NCBI GenBank assembly: GCA_002689995.1
Contig: NZIV01000001.1
Location: 1-64,000 of the forward strand
Length of the DNA: 64,000 nucleotides
From: Fidelibacterota bacterium
Lineage (GTDB): Bacteria > Fidelibacterota > Marinisomatia > SCGC-AAA003-L08 > GCA-2689995
Direction: 5' to 3'
Part shown: piece after piece, positions 43,615 to 52,967 of the stretch
Layout: every line of letters begins with the position of its first letter
Position numbering within the stretch: the first letter of the stretch is position 1
The notes under the pieces: generated by a model
The model's database searches: none
Told to the model about the DNA's origin: nothing
Seen by the model: the letters and a program-made list of their open reading frames with translations, nothing else
Made by a program: the position numbers and the translations under genes

Positions 43615-45135
43615 CTATTTCTTTTTATTCTTACCTTTACTTGTACCATCGGCTTTATTATCAGTAAGCTGTTCATCTTTTGATTCAGCTTTTTTCTCAT
43701 TTACCTCATTTTCATCATCTAGCCAATTACTAATGATGTTTACAGCACCTTTCTTTTCACGGATACTTTCTGCTACAGCTGCTTGTCTAATATTTTTTAC
43801 TTCATTTCTAATAACATCATTATCTTCGTCAAACTCTTGCTTTTCTACCATAATTGGTTCACTACTCTTATCGGTAGGTGGAGCACTAACATATTTTGGT
43901 TTAAGATATACTGGTTTTGGTCTTTTAAAAATTGCCAAACCTAATAGTAATGTCATTAATATTGCAACAGCCCATGGTAAATATTCTAAAATACTTTTAG
44001 TACCAAGTTTTTGCATACCTAAATCTGCTCTATCATATGCGGGATTAATCATATCTGAATCGTCTTTAGACATAACTCTTTCCAATTGTTCCTCTGCAAA
44101 TTTCAAAATATCTTGAGCATATTTTTCTTCAGTTTCTAATCTTTTTTGAGTTAGCTCCATCATCATATCATCTTGACGTTTTTGATATTCATTTTCTCTT
44201 TTAATGAATTCAGACCACATAGTAGAATCGTTTACATGACTTTTTCTATCTCTCAAATACATATCTGCTTCAAGTTTTTCACGAACATCATTTGCTATTT
44301 GATTTAAACTTTCTTCTAGTGATAATTGTAAATTTGATATTTCTTGTGAACGTGAAAGACCTAATTCATTAAATCTATCTTCTAAATCTAATTTATCATT
44401 TTCACTACTCAATGCATAGTCAGCAAATTTATTTTCAATATTACCTTTTAAATTATCATTTGACAGTTTTATAGAATTAAATTGATTAGAGATTTCTTCT
44501 TTCAATAATTCTTGGTCTTCTAAAAATTTGTTTAGTTGATTACTAAGTGTTTGCGTTAAGAAGTTTTTCAACTCATAATCAACACAGTCAAAGCAATTTT
44601 CAATACCTGGAATTACGCTTCTGATAGTTGTAGTAATTTCCTGTTTCGTATTAGGACTTGAAATTGATTCATCTAAACGGACCATAACTTCAATTTTATC
44701 AATAATATATTCACTTGGGATGCTTTCAAATCTTGATTCATCTTTAATTTCTTTTTTAGTGTCAATTGCCATACCTTTTTCATCTACAGAGGCGGTAGGA
44801 ATCGACGGTAGTCCGGGTAATAATCCTGGTGAAGTTTTAACCGGTTTTTGTTCTTCTAATTGTATCTTTTCTTCAACTTCTTCAAATGTACTTTTTGACT
44901 GAATTGTTAAATAGTCTGTATATTCAGCATTATCTTCTAAAATTACATTTACTTGAATATCAAATAAACTTGCATCTACAATTCTAGCAACAGCAAATTC
45001 TACTTTATTTTTATAAGAATTTTCTAATGTTGCTTTTTTAAAAATTTTATCAAAATCTGTAGCATATAATAAGCTACTTAAGAGTACTATGGTTTTAACT
45101 GAAATTTTAATTTTATCATTTAATTTCATAATCAT
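43615..45135 (-). CDS. Reduced FliF-like MS-ring protein
   Basis: A 506-residue protein unlike full FliF but with parts of it. A leader (MKLNDKIKISVKTIVLLSSLLYA) is followed by residues about 45-195, which follow the FliF RBM3/beta-collar outline: DIQVNVILEDNAEY, a PGLLPGLPSIP insert as in FliF, and IDKIEVMVRLDESISSPNT with TTTIRSVIPGI. A coiled coil (about 195-355) is followed by one membrane helix (385-403). The C-terminus has AAVAESIREKKGAVNIISNWLDDE, resembling the FliG-binding tail of FliF. RBM1/RBM2 and an N-terminal membrane helix are absent. It lies directly before FliG and after MotB. FliF homology is inferred from order and motif, so it needs structure comparison. Confidence 0.65.
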   Translation of the reverse strand: MIMKLNDKIKISVKTIVLLSSLLYATDFDKIFKKATLENSYKNKVEFAVARIVDASLFDIQVNVILEDNAEYTDYLTIQSKSTFEEVEEKIQLEEQKPVKTSPGLLPGLPSIPTASVDEKGMAIDTKKEIKDESRFESIPSEYIIDKIEVMVRLDESISSPNTKQEITTTIRSVIPGIENCFDCVDYELKNFLTQTLSNQLNKFLEDQELLKEEISNQFNSIKLSNDNLKGNIENKFADYALSSENDKLDLEDRFNELGLSRSQEISNLQLSLEESLNQIANDVREKLEADMYLRDRKSHVNDSTMWSEFIKRENEYQKRQDDMMMELTQKRLETEEKYAQDILKFAEEQLERVMSKDDSDMINPAYDRADLGMQKLGTKSILEYLPWAVAILMTLLLGLAIFKRPKPVYLKPKYVSAPPTDKSSEPIMVEKQEFDEDNDVIRNEVKNIRQAAVAESIREKKGAVNIISNWLDDENEVNEKKAESKDEQLTDNKADGTSKGKNKKK

Positions 45136-45146
45136 TTCCTGATGTG

Positions 45147-45899
45147 TTATAGTTTTCTTGTCTGAAAGACAATTTTAATTCTTCTATTTGCCTGCCTATC
45201 CTCTGGCGTAACATTTGCTTGATCGATATACGTCTTATCAATTTTACCAAGTCTACGAAGTACATATGTTGCTTTAGCTGGCCATTGATCAGCATAACCA
45301 CCTGAAACTAATCTACCTGCTTTAATCCCCTGCTCAATTAAATATTGTGTAACCTGTCCAGCTCTTGCTGTTGATAAATGCCAATTTGTAGGATATTTTT
45401 TCCAAACAGCCGATCCTGGGGCTGGATCTTGATTATCAGAATGCCCTTCAATTAATATAGGCCTGATATCAGTTGGATGATTTAAGTCATCCATCACTCT
45501 ATCTAAAATTCTTTTTATTTCTGGTTTTAGATTTATACTTCCAGATCCAAAACATACCGCTCCGTCAAATTCAATCGCCATTCCTCTTGGGTCCTGAACA
45601 ATTTTAGCTTGTTCATCTATATCCATTTCTTCAACAATTTTTTTGAGTTTCTTTTTAATATCAACCTCTCTATCAAGAGGTCTCTTCTGAATTTGTGCAG
45701 AACTTGCATTATCAACCTTTAAGCCCAATCTTTTCTGTGCTGAATCTTGCATCATTTGAATTTTAACCGGGTCTAATGAAGACATAGCAAATAATAATAC
45801 AAAGAAACACATAAGCAGTGTCATCATATCTGCAAATGTACCCATCCATCCAGGCAATCCTTCATCTGGACATTTAGGACATTCCTTGTTATCAGACAT
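45147..45899 (-). CDS. PomB/MotB-type stator protein with OmpA-like peptidoglycan domain
   Basis: Stator B subunit, 250 residues. The single membrane helix (about 18-40) contains GTFADMMTLLMCFFVLL with Asp24 as the ion-carrying residue. The TFAD.M.LLMCFFVLL form matches PomB rather than proton-type MotB. After a plug/linker, the OmpA-like domain (about 150-245) has ILIEGHSDN, WHLSTARAGQVTQYLIEQG and ANRRIKIVF for peptidoglycan anchoring. A leading CPKCP pair is odd. It overlaps the MotA gene by one base (TAATG), so translation is coupled. Sodium use is inferred from the PomB-like helix. Confidence 0.9.
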   Translation of the reverse strand: MSDNKECPKCPDEGLPGWMGTFADMMTLLMCFFVLLFAMSSLDPVKIQMMQDSAQKRLGLKVDNASSAQIQKRPLDREVDIKKKLKKIVEEMDIDEQAKIVQDPRGMAIEFDGAVCFGSGSINLKPEIKRILDRVMDDLNHPTDIRPILIEGHSDNQDPAPGSAVWKKYPTNWHLSTARAGQVTQYLIEQGIKAGRLVSGGYADQWPAKATYVLRRLGKIDKTYIDQANVTPEDRQANRRIKIVFQTRKL

Positions 45900-46699
45900 T
45901 ATTGATTCCTTATCCTTTCTGCTGGCTGAAGATATGAGTTTAATCTTTCTGTTACTGCTAGTGGATGTACCTTTCTAGCTAGCAATGTGACACCCTCTAT
46001 TATTAAGGTTTGAACTTTTTTATTCTCATCATTTTTATTATTCAATTTCTCAGCAAAAGGTAAAAAAATTAAATTAGAAAATAATGCTCCATAAAAAGTA
46101 GTAATAAGTGCAACCCCCATAGACAAACCAAGCTTAGCCGCCATATCACCACCCTCATCATCTCCTCCTGCTCCCATTGAGAACATCATAATAACCAAGC
46201 CAATCAATGTCCCAACCATACCAAACGCTGGAGAAAAATCACCTAATTTTTTCATCACATTAGCTTCTGATGACTCTTTTTCATCTCTAGTAGCCTCCCT
46301 AATCTCCATCATTTCTCTTATTTCTTCTGCCTTAACACCATCTACTATCATTTGAACACCATCTTTTAAGAACCAATTTCGAATGCCATCCATTTCATTC
46401 TGTAAATCTTTAGGGTTTTTTCTTGCAACGTCAGCTAATTCAATAATTTTTTGAGCTAATTCTTTTGTTTCCCAAGGTGGTTTTTGGAATACCATACCCA
46501 TTAACTTAAACACTGCGATAACCTTTGGAAGAGGAAATGCTATAGCGGTAGCTGCTAATGAACCACCTAATACAATAATTGCAGAAGTAGAATCCCAATA
46601 TAGTCCTACTGACAATCCACCGCCATCTGCAGCCATAAACATGGCTACTCCAAGTAATACCACACCTAAAAGGGTCCCTACTATCGATGCTATATCCAT
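45899..46699 (-). CDS. PomA/MotA-type stator protein
   Basis: Stator A subunit, 266 residues, four helices. MDIASIVGTLLGVVLLG begins the first, and GDFSPAFGMVGTLIGLVIMM the third, with Thr164. ALITTFYGALFSNLIFLPFAEKL forms the fourth with Thr200/Thr201; these are the positions of the sodium-binding threonines of PomA. The cytoplasmic loop between helices 2 and 3 has charged EIREMMEIREATRDEKESSE for contacting FliG. A glycine/aspartate-rich GAGGDDEGGD between helices 3 and 4 is unusual. First base of the MotB start is shared. Confidence 0.92.
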   Translation of the reverse strand: MDIASIVGTLLGVVLLGVAMFMAADGGGLSVGLYWDSTSAIIVLGGSLAATAIAFPLPKVIAVFKLMGMVFQKPPWETKELAQKIIELADVARKNPKDLQNEMDGIRNWFLKDGVQMIVDGVKAEEIREMMEIREATRDEKESSEANVMKKLGDFSPAFGMVGTLIGLVIMMFSMGAGGDDEGGDMAAKLGLSMGVALITTFYGALFSNLIFLPFAEKLNNKNDENKKVQTLIIEGVTLLARKVHPLAVTERLNSYLQPAERIRNQ

Positions 46700-46718
46700 T
46701 AATTATTCCTTTTTAATT

Positions 46719-48188
46719 TTATAATCGATCTCTATCTAAGCTATTATTTACTGAACTTAAAATTTCTCTAACCTCATCATAGCTTTGATCAATTTTTAAT
46801 GCCATATTCCAATTAATTCGAGCTCTTTTAATATCTCCAAGTTGATAATATATTGACCCTCTTCGAGCAAAAGCTACTGCTAAATTAGGGTTTAATTCTA
46901 TTGCAATTTCAGCTTCTTGAAGTGCACTAATATAATCACCTTCATAATAATGTTTTAATGATTTTGTTAAATGCTTAACAATTTTATTCTGATTTTTGTC
47001 AGACATTGATTGACGAATTTTTAGAGCTTCAGTTGAATCACCTAAAAAACTTAGTTTCTGATTTAATAAGCGATTATGATTTTGTAAAGTTTTAACTTTA
47101 AAATTTACTAATCTTAATGAATCTCTCAATTGCCCTACTGCTTCATCAAAGTAAATTAGAGATGAATCTAATTCTTCTTTATAAACACGTTCTGCAAAAC
47201 TCTTTCCACTAGTCCCAACTCTCCTTAAAGATGATGGAATAACTACTGTCTTACCAGTTTTCGGAAGTTTTACATTGACTCCAAAATGAACTGATGGAGA
47301 GGAATATATCAACGCCGTATTCTGTAATGGAAAATTTTCTGTCAATGATTGCATGTTTAAGTCTGCAATATTATTGAGATTTCTAAGTCCTGTTGTGATA
47401 ATATATCGTGGTGATAATGGTACTCTCATCCCTATATTTAAACCATTACCATCATATTCACCTATTAAATCTAAGCCACCATTCTTAACCAAATATGGGG
47501 TTTTTAATATAAATCCTAAAAAAACATTAACGCCTTGTTCTCGAATATAATTATCGAAACTAACTATTTCCGTACCACCATATGTTCCAATTTGGACACC
47601 ATTTGAATCTAAAATTGGTTCTCCGAAATTAGGATGCTCTTCAATAATTTTAGAATCTTCATAGAAAAAATTATTTGAGGCAATTTTACCTGTTCCAGCA
47701 CCAATATACGAACCAAGAGTATATTGCTCAAATTTTCGTTCACTTGAGAATACAGTAAAAACAGATGCATAATTCGGTTCAAATCCATTTATACTATTAA
47801 AAATTAAATCTTGTATACCTACTGAAATACTAACATCTTTAAAACTATACACACGATGTTGATAATGTAATCCAAATTCAACAGGTGTTTTAAATTGTGT
47901 TGAATTCATCAAATCATTTGATGGATTTGCAAGCGTTCCAATAGAAATACCCATATTAATATTATGTGTGATAAATGTATTAAAGTTGACCGCTGAGCTA
48001 TGATTAAAATTTGTGAAATTATAAATATCTATAGAGGAACTGATGGTAAATAAATCCGTATCAACATAATTGGTACTTGATGGTATATTCATCATATTTC
48101 CTGGGCGTGAATATGATACCCTTGATGTTGCATTAAGAGTACTAAATACAATCAATCCTATTCCTACAATTTTATAAATTTTTCTCAT
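46719..48188 (-). CDS. Outer-membrane barrel (PorV-like) with C-terminal TPR
   Basis: A 489-residue exported protein. The leader ends STLNATS, and SRVSYSRPGNMMNIPSSTN is the start typical of PorV/UPF0164-like barrels. About 300 residues of amphipathic strands follow (VDTDLFTISSSIDI, MGISIGTLANPSNDL, GLNIGMRVPLSPRYIITTGL). After it, a helical coiled region and two TPR motifs (HYYEGDYISALQEAEIAIELNPN, RRGSIYYQLGDIKRARINWNMALKI). It lies 19 bases before motA in the operon, so it may be an outer-membrane partner of the motor. No equivalent is part of standard flagella. Confidence 0.72.
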   Translation of the reverse strand: MRKIYKIVGIGLIVFSTLNATSRVSYSRPGNMMNIPSSTNYVDTDLFTISSSIDIYNFTNFNHSSAVNFNTFITHNINMGISIGTLANPSNDLMNSTQFKTPVEFGLHYQHRVYSFKDVSISVGIQDLIFNSINGFEPNYASVFTVFSSERKFEQYTLGSYIGAGTGKIASNNFFYEDSKIIEEHPNFGEPILDSNGVQIGTYGGTEIVSFDNYIREQGVNVFLGFILKTPYLVKNGGLDLIGEYDGNGLNIGMRVPLSPRYIITTGLRNLNNIADLNMQSLTENFPLQNTALIYSSPSVHFGVNVKLPKTGKTVVIPSSLRRVGTSGKSFAERVYKEELDSSLIYFDEAVGQLRDSLRLVNFKVKTLQNHNRLLNQKLSFLGDSTEALKIRQSMSDKNQNKIVKHLTKSLKHYYEGDYISALQEAEIAIELNPNLAVAFARRGSIYYQLGDIKRARINWNMALKIDQSYDEVREILSSVNNSLDRDRL

Positions 48189-48220
48189 TTAAACCCTTAT
48201 TTTCCAAATAAAACTAATAT

Positions 48221-49126
48221 TTATTGGTATTCATCCCATTCAATATCATATGAATAACCAATAAAAGGACCAAATGATGATGGAATAATTAATTCAAAGG
48301 AAGCTGATGCCCCAGGCAAAACAGAAGAATTTGCTGTAACGCCAGATTCGAAAGTATAATATGTACCTTGTGCAAATGCTGTCATTGTTTTTGTATCACC
48401 ATTCCAATTCTTTTTTATATTGAAAGTTACTTTTACAAAGTCAGCTCTTTCTGTTCCAATATTTTTTATATCACCGGATAAAATAGTATTCCCTGAGTTA
48501 TCTTTAATTTCATCAATATTACCTACTAAAACTAAGTTAGCACTATTATTAATCGGCTGACTATTATCTGACTGAACCCCTAAAGTACCTATAAAACCAT
48601 TATCTGCATAATCATATTCAGCTTTAGCTGCTTGTGTTTGAGCAATAGCCTGCTCCACTGTATTAGGTGCAAGAGGTGATTTTTCAACTACTCTAATAAT
48701 AGTATTCCTATCTACCGTCAAAGTACCAATTATGGTTTCTACTCTAAGCTCGGTAGGATCTTGGTATATAATTTTACCTTGAATTGTTGATCCGTTATTT
48801 AATAAAATTTCTTTATTAAATGACTTATATGGATCTGATAAATCCGAAGTTATTTTTTTAAGATTATTAATTTCAGATACTGCATTGTTTAATTCTGCTC
48901 GAAGTTTTTTAATTTCAAAAGTTAATTCATTTATTACAAATTCTTTTTCTTCCAAAAGTTTTGATGAAACACTGAAGCTATTATCAGGTGTTTCTACAAC
49001 TTCTAAGTTTTTTATTTCTTTGTTTTTTTCTTCTTTAGAATCATCACCAATTAAAAATTGAAGGTGTACACAATTCATTGAAAAAAGGCATAATAATATA
49101 ATTTTTATTAAATAAGGATAGCTCAT
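48221..49126 (-). CDS. Coiled-coil lipoprotein with SH3-like and FxLYD domains
   Basis: A 301-residue protein, first in the motor operon. Leader MSYPYLIKIILLCLFSMNC has a cysteine at a lipobox-like position but Asn at -1. A coiled coil (about 50-95, KLLEEKEFVINELTFEIKKL) precedes an SH3-like strand unit (NGSTIQGKIIYQDPTELRVETIIGTLTVD). A C-terminal FxLYD domain (about 190-300) has GNTILSGDIKNIGTERADFVKV. The domain order suggests a periplasmic spacer anchored to a membrane. Whether it works with the motor is inference from operon position. Confidence 0.68.
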   Translation of the reverse strand: MSYPYLIKIILLCLFSMNCVHLQFLIGDDSKEEKNKEIKNLEVVETPDNSFSVSSKLLEEKEFVINELTFEIKKLRAELNNAVSEINNLKKITSDLSDPYKSFNKEILLNNGSTIQGKIIYQDPTELRVETIIGTLTVDRNTIIRVVEKSPLAPNTVEQAIAQTQAAKAEYDYADNGFIGTLGVQSDNSQPINNSANLVLVGNIDEIKDNSGNTILSGDIKNIGTERADFVKVTFNIKKNWNGDTKTMTAFAQGTYYTFESGVTANSSVLPGASASFELIIPSSFGPFIGYSYDIEWDEYQ

Positions 49127-49285
49127 CCTAAATCCTTTGATTAGTTTCTATATAGTTTCCTCGAAAATTACCCGTTAAATCTTAAAACTTTACAGGTACT
49201 AGAATATATTAAGTATAGAATTCTATAGCCAAGAAAAATTTCAGTATGTATCAGAAAAATTTACAACTAAAACACAAGATGTTGT

Positions 49286-49321
49286 AGTGTAATTTTTAAT
49301 AGCACAATTAAAGTGTAATTT
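49286..49321. promoter_or_regulatory. Direct repeat in divergent promoter region
   Basis: AGTGTAATTT occurs twice, starting at 49286 and 49312, 26 bases apart (start to start), in the 245-base gap between the motor operon (start 49126) and panD (start 49372). It could be a tandem activator or repressor site. No -10/-35 pair was identified with confidence. Confidence 0.25.
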
Positions 49322-49371
49322 ATTGTAACTTTTTAATTTCTTCGAACAATACTAAATTATTTAGCAAAATA

Positions 49372-49758
49372 ATGGAGAAGTTTTTGCAAAGATATTTCCT
49401 TAAATGCAAAATTCATAGAGCAACTGTTACCCAAGCTAATCTTAATTATGTTGGATCCATAACGATTGATGAAGATTTATTAGATGCCGCGGGTATGATA
49501 GAACATGAAAAAGTTCATGTATTAGATATTACAAATGGTAACCGATTAGAAACCTATATCATAAAAGGTCAGCGAGGTACTGGTGAAATATGTATTAATG
49601 GTGCAGCAGCTCATTTAATTAAAGAAAATCATCTTATTATAATAGTAGCTTATTGCGTTATTGATGAATCTGAAATTAAAAATCATAACCCAATAGTTGT
49701 TCATGTTGATGAAAAAAATAAAATTAAAGATAAATTATCTAAATCAAGTAAGCAATAA
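49372..49758 (+). CDS. panD: Aspartate 1-decarboxylase
   Basis: Makes beta-alanine for pantothenate. [20 protein letters not shown] is the family start; self-cleavage occurs between Gly28 and Ser29 to form the pyruvoyl group. [30 protein letters not shown] and [14 protein letters not shown] follow. The C-terminal tail is a little longer than usual. It is the first of the panD-panB-panC operon, 9 bases before panB. Confidence 0.96.
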   Translation: MEKFLQRYFLKCKIHRATVTQANLNYVGSITIDEDLLDAAGMIEHEKVHVLDITNGNRLETYIIKGQRGTGEICINGAAAHLIKENHLIIIVAYCVIDESEIKNHNPIVVHVDEKNKIKDKLSKSSKQ

Positions 49759-49767
49759 AAATTAGTT

Positions 49768-50598
49768 TTGAAAAAAATTACTATTCAAGATATTCTAGAT
49801 TATAAAAAATCTAAAACTCCTTTTGCTGCGTTAACTGCTTATGACTATACCTCTGCAAAAATAGTCGATTCTGCTGAAATTCCACTTATTTTGGTTGGAG
49901 ATAGTGCTGCAATGGTTATGTTGGGACATAAAAACACACTCCCAATTTCAATGCAAGAGATGAAATTATTTGTTAAATCAGTTTCTAATGGTGCTAAAAA
50001 TGCTTTAATAGTTGCAGATATGCCATTTATGTCTTATCAATCCTCTGTTAAAACTGCATTAGAAAATGCAGGACAATTTATAAAAGAATGTGGCGCAAAT
50101 GCCGTCAAACTTGAAGGTGGTGAAAGTATTATTCCTCAGATCAAAGCTATAGTCAATTCAGGAATTCCAGTTATTGGTCATATCGGACTCATGCCTCAAT
50201 CAATTCATCAAATGTCTGGATTTAAAATCCAAGGCAAGGGTGTCTCTTCTGCAAAAAAATTGATCCAAGACTCACTAAAAATTCAAAAATCAGGTGCGTT
50301 CGCTTTGGTACTTGAAGGAATTCCAGTAGAACTAGCCCAAATTATTACTAATAAACTAGACATCCCAACTATTGGTATTGGTGCTGGTCCATTTTGCGAT
50401 GGACAAATCCAAGTTTTTCATGATATTTTAGGATTAGATAATTCGTTTCATCCAAAACATTGTAAGGTATACATTAACCTTCAAGATAAAATAAATCAAG
50501 CTGTGAAATCCTATATAGTAGAAGTATCAACTAAAACATTTCCAACATCTAAAAATTCAATTAATCTACATCCGTCTGTCTTAAAATCGATTTCTTAA
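49768..50598 (+). CDS. panB: 3-methyl-2-oxobutanoate hydroxymethyltransferase
   Basis: Converts alpha-ketoisovalerate to ketopantoate with methylene-tetrahydrofolate. TTG start. FAALTAYDYTSAKIVDSAEI, LVGDSAAMVMLGH, VADMPFMSYQ, GANAVKLEGGE, GHIGLMPQSI and ALVLEGIPVELA, then PTIGIGAGPFCDGQIQVFHD are the conserved blocks, with the metal-binding Asp in VGDS. Size is normal (276). It is contiguous with panC: the stop and the next ATG adjoin. Confidence 0.96.
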   Translation: MKKITIQDILDYKKSKTPFAALTAYDYTSAKIVDSAEIPLILVGDSAAMVMLGHKNTLPISMQEMKLFVKSVSNGAKNALIVADMPFMSYQSSVKTALENAGQFIKECGANAVKLEGGESIIPQIKAIVNSGIPVIGHIGLMPQSIHQMSGFKIQGKGVSSAKKLIQDSLKIQKSGAFALVLEGIPVELAQIITNKLDIPTIGIGAGPFCDGQIQVFHDILGLDNSFHPKHCKVYINLQDKINQAVKSYIVEVSTKTFPTSKNSINLHPSVLKSIS

Positions 50599-51438
50599 AT
50601 GAAAATCTTTAAAGATATTAAATCATTTAGAGATTGGCGTAAATCACAATCTGGAACAATAGGATTTATCCCTACAATGGGTGCTTTACATGAAGGTCAT
50701 CTTTCATTAATAGAAAAATCAAAAAGAAATTGTAATATTACAGTCATCAGTATTTTTGTAAATCCACTTCAATTTAATAATATTCAAGATTTAGAAAATT
50801 ATCCTAATAAGACTGATGATGATTTATTAAAATTAAAATTAAAAAAAGTTGATGCCGTTTTTTTACCTAATAAATCTATAATGTATCCTAAAAACTCTTC
50901 AACTATTGTTCAAGAACTTACTCTTAGTAATAGCTTAGAAGGACAATCGCGCCCAGGACATTTTAAGGGGGTTACAACTATTGTCTCTAAACTATTTAAT
51001 ATTATTAAACCAACTCATGCATATTTTGGGAAAAAAGATGCACAACAGTTAAGAATAATCCAAAGAATGGTTCAAGATTTAAATTTTGATATTGAAATAA
51101 TCCCATGTAAAACACTAAGAGAAAAATCTGGCTTAGCATTTAGTTCTCGTAATCAAAATTTAGCTTTAGAATATCGAAAAAAAGCCAATATAATAAAAAA
51201 AGGATTAGATCTTGCTAAAATTTCATTAAACAATGGGGAAAAATCTGCAACAATTTTAAAAAATATTATTAGTTCAAAAATTAATTCTGAACCAGAATTT
51301 GATATAATTTATATATCTGTAGCTGAAAGCAATTCATTGAAAGAATTAGAAAATATTCAAGCAAAAGAAATTTTAATAAGTGTTGCAGTTAAAATTGATG
51401 GCATAAGATTAATTGATAATTTCACCTATTCTTCTTGA
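50599..51438 (+). CDS. panC: Pantothenate synthetase
   Basis: Ligates pantoate and beta-alanine with ATP. GFIPTMGALHEGHLSLI has the HIGH-like motif of the nucleotidyltransferase fold. VSIFVNPLQFN, LEGQSRPGHFKGVTTIVSKL, YFGKKDAQQLRII and the KMSKS-like FSSRNQNL are all present. It completes the panDBC operon. The last 13 bases overlap the 3' end of minus-strand nadB, so the two genes are convergent with no terminator between them. Confidence 0.96.
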   Translation: MKIFKDIKSFRDWRKSQSGTIGFIPTMGALHEGHLSLIEKSKRNCNITVISIFVNPLQFNNIQDLENYPNKTDDDLLKLKLKKVDAVFLPNKSIMYPKNSSTIVQELTLSNSLEGQSRPGHFKGVTTIVSKLFNIIKPTHAYFGKKDAQQLRIIQRMVQDLNFDIEIIPCKTLREKSGLAFSSRNQNLALEYRKKANIIKKGLDLAKISLNNGEKSATILKNIISSKINSEPEFDIIYISVAESNSLKELENIQAKEILISVAVKIDGIRLIDNFTYSS

Positions 51439-52967
51439 ATATAATGTGTTCCTCTACTTTCTCGAGATTTTAAAGTAGCCAAAACAATCGATAGTGCAGT
51501 TTGCACACCATTTCTTAATTCTAAGATTTCTCTTGTCATTTTTGCTTTTTGATAAAACTCCTCAATATCACTTTGTAAATGTCTTAAGATTATTTTTGCT
51601 CTAAGTAGTCGATCTTTAGTTCTAACTAATCCCACATAATTCCACATTGTATTTTTGATGGTTAACCAATCCTGAGAAATTAGTGCAGGGTCAATTTCTT
51701 GAAACTCCTGCTTCCAAGACCAAATATCAGGAAAATAATTAATCTCTTCATTATTTTTTGAAACATCAATACCTGCATTTATCCCCCAAACTAAACATTC
51801 TAATAATGATGCGCTTGCTAATCGATTTGCTCCATGTACCCCTGTACAAGAAACTTCTCCAACAGCATATAATCGCCGCAATGAAGTCCTACCTTTTAAA
51901 TTAACTCCAATTCCACCACATGAATAATGTGCAGAAGGAACTACAGGGATAGGCTCTTTTGTGATGTCAATACCAACCTCCAAACATTTACTATATATTG
52001 CAGGAAATCGATTTTTTATTTTTCTTTCTGATTTAAAGCTTATATCTAAATAAACACATGGATGTCCAGTTTCTAACATTGTTTGATGAATACCACGGGA
52101 TACTATATCTCGAGGTGCCAATGGACCTAATTCATGAAATTTATCCATAAATTCATTTCCTTCTACATCAATAAGAATTGCACCTTCACCTCTCAATGCT
52201 TCGCTAATTAGAAATCTTCCCGAATCATGAAACAAAGTAGTTGGATGGAATTGAATATATTCCATGTTAAAGCAGCGCGCCCCTGCTCGCCATGCCATAG
52301 CAATTCCATCACCCTTAGCTTCTTCAGGATTTGAAGTATGCAGATAAATTTGACCAAGGCCACCAGTCGCTAAAATCGTATTTTGAGATACAATAGGAAA
52401 AACTTCATTACTATTTATATCAAGCACAATTGCACCAAAACAAGCTGGTTTTTTATATATATCTTTTGGATTTTTTGAATGATGGGAGAGTGTGAGCAAA
52501 TCAACCGCAAAATGTTCTACTAAAACCTTAATTTTTGAATTAGTTTCAACTTCTTCTAAAATTTTTTGTTGAATTCCTTTACCTGTCTGGTCTTTTACAT
52601 GAATTATTCTAGCATCTGAATGAGCAGCTTCAGAAGTAAAATGAAACTCAGTTCCATTTAAATCAAAAGGAATATTAAATTTATTAATTAGCCATTCTTG
52701 AATATATTTAGGACCTTTAAGAATTAATTCTTTTATTGCATTTTCACAACAAATTCCGTCTCCAGCACTTAAAATATCTGATTTTAAAGAATCAGGAGTA
52801 TCATCATGTCCTTTAAAAATGATTCCACCTTGGGCATATGGTGTATTTCCACTTAAAAGACTTTTTGTCTTGGTTATAATTGTAACATTTTTTCCATTTT
52901 CAGCAGCAATAATTGCAGAAATGGCTCCTGCAAGCCCACATCCAATTATAAGTACATCTGTTTTCAA
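51426..52967 (-). CDS. nadB: L-aspartate oxidase
   Basis: First enzyme of de novo NAD synthesis: FAD-dependent oxidation of aspartate to iminoaspartate. 513 residues. DVLIIGCGLAGAISAIIAAE is the FAD fold; NTPYAQGGI, EAAHSDARIIHV, GRFLISEALRGEGAIL, GPLAPRDIVSRGIH and PSAHYSCGGIGVN are the succinate-dehydrogenase-flavoprotein/NadB signatures. GVHGANRLASASLLECLVWG ends the FAD domain, and a helical C-terminal domain follows. Last gene of the operon, overlapping nadC by four bases. Confidence 0.96.
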   Translation of the reverse strand: MKTDVLIIGCGLAGAISAIIAAENGKNVTIITKTKSLLSGNTPYAQGGIIFKGHDDTPDSLKSDILSAGDGICCENAIKELILKGPKYIQEWLINKFNIPFDLNGTEFHFTSEAAHSDARIIHVKDQTGKGIQQKILEEVETNSKIKVLVEHFAVDLLTLSHHSKNPKDIYKKPACFGAIVLDINSNEVFPIVSQNTILATGGLGQIYLHTSNPEEAKGDGIAMAWRAGARCFNMEYIQFHPTTLFHDSGRFLISEALRGEGAILIDVEGNEFMDKFHELGPLAPRDIVSRGIHQTMLETGHPCVYLDISFKSERKIKNRFPAIYSKCLEVGIDITKEPIPVVPSAHYSCGGIGVNLKGRTSLRRLYAVGEVSCTGVHGANRLASASLLECLVWGINAGIDVSKNNEEINYFPDIWSWKQEFQEIDPALISQDWLTIKNTMWNYVGLVRTKDRLLRAKIILRHLQSDIEEFYQKAKMTREILELRNGVQTALSIVLATLKSRESRGTHYIQEE

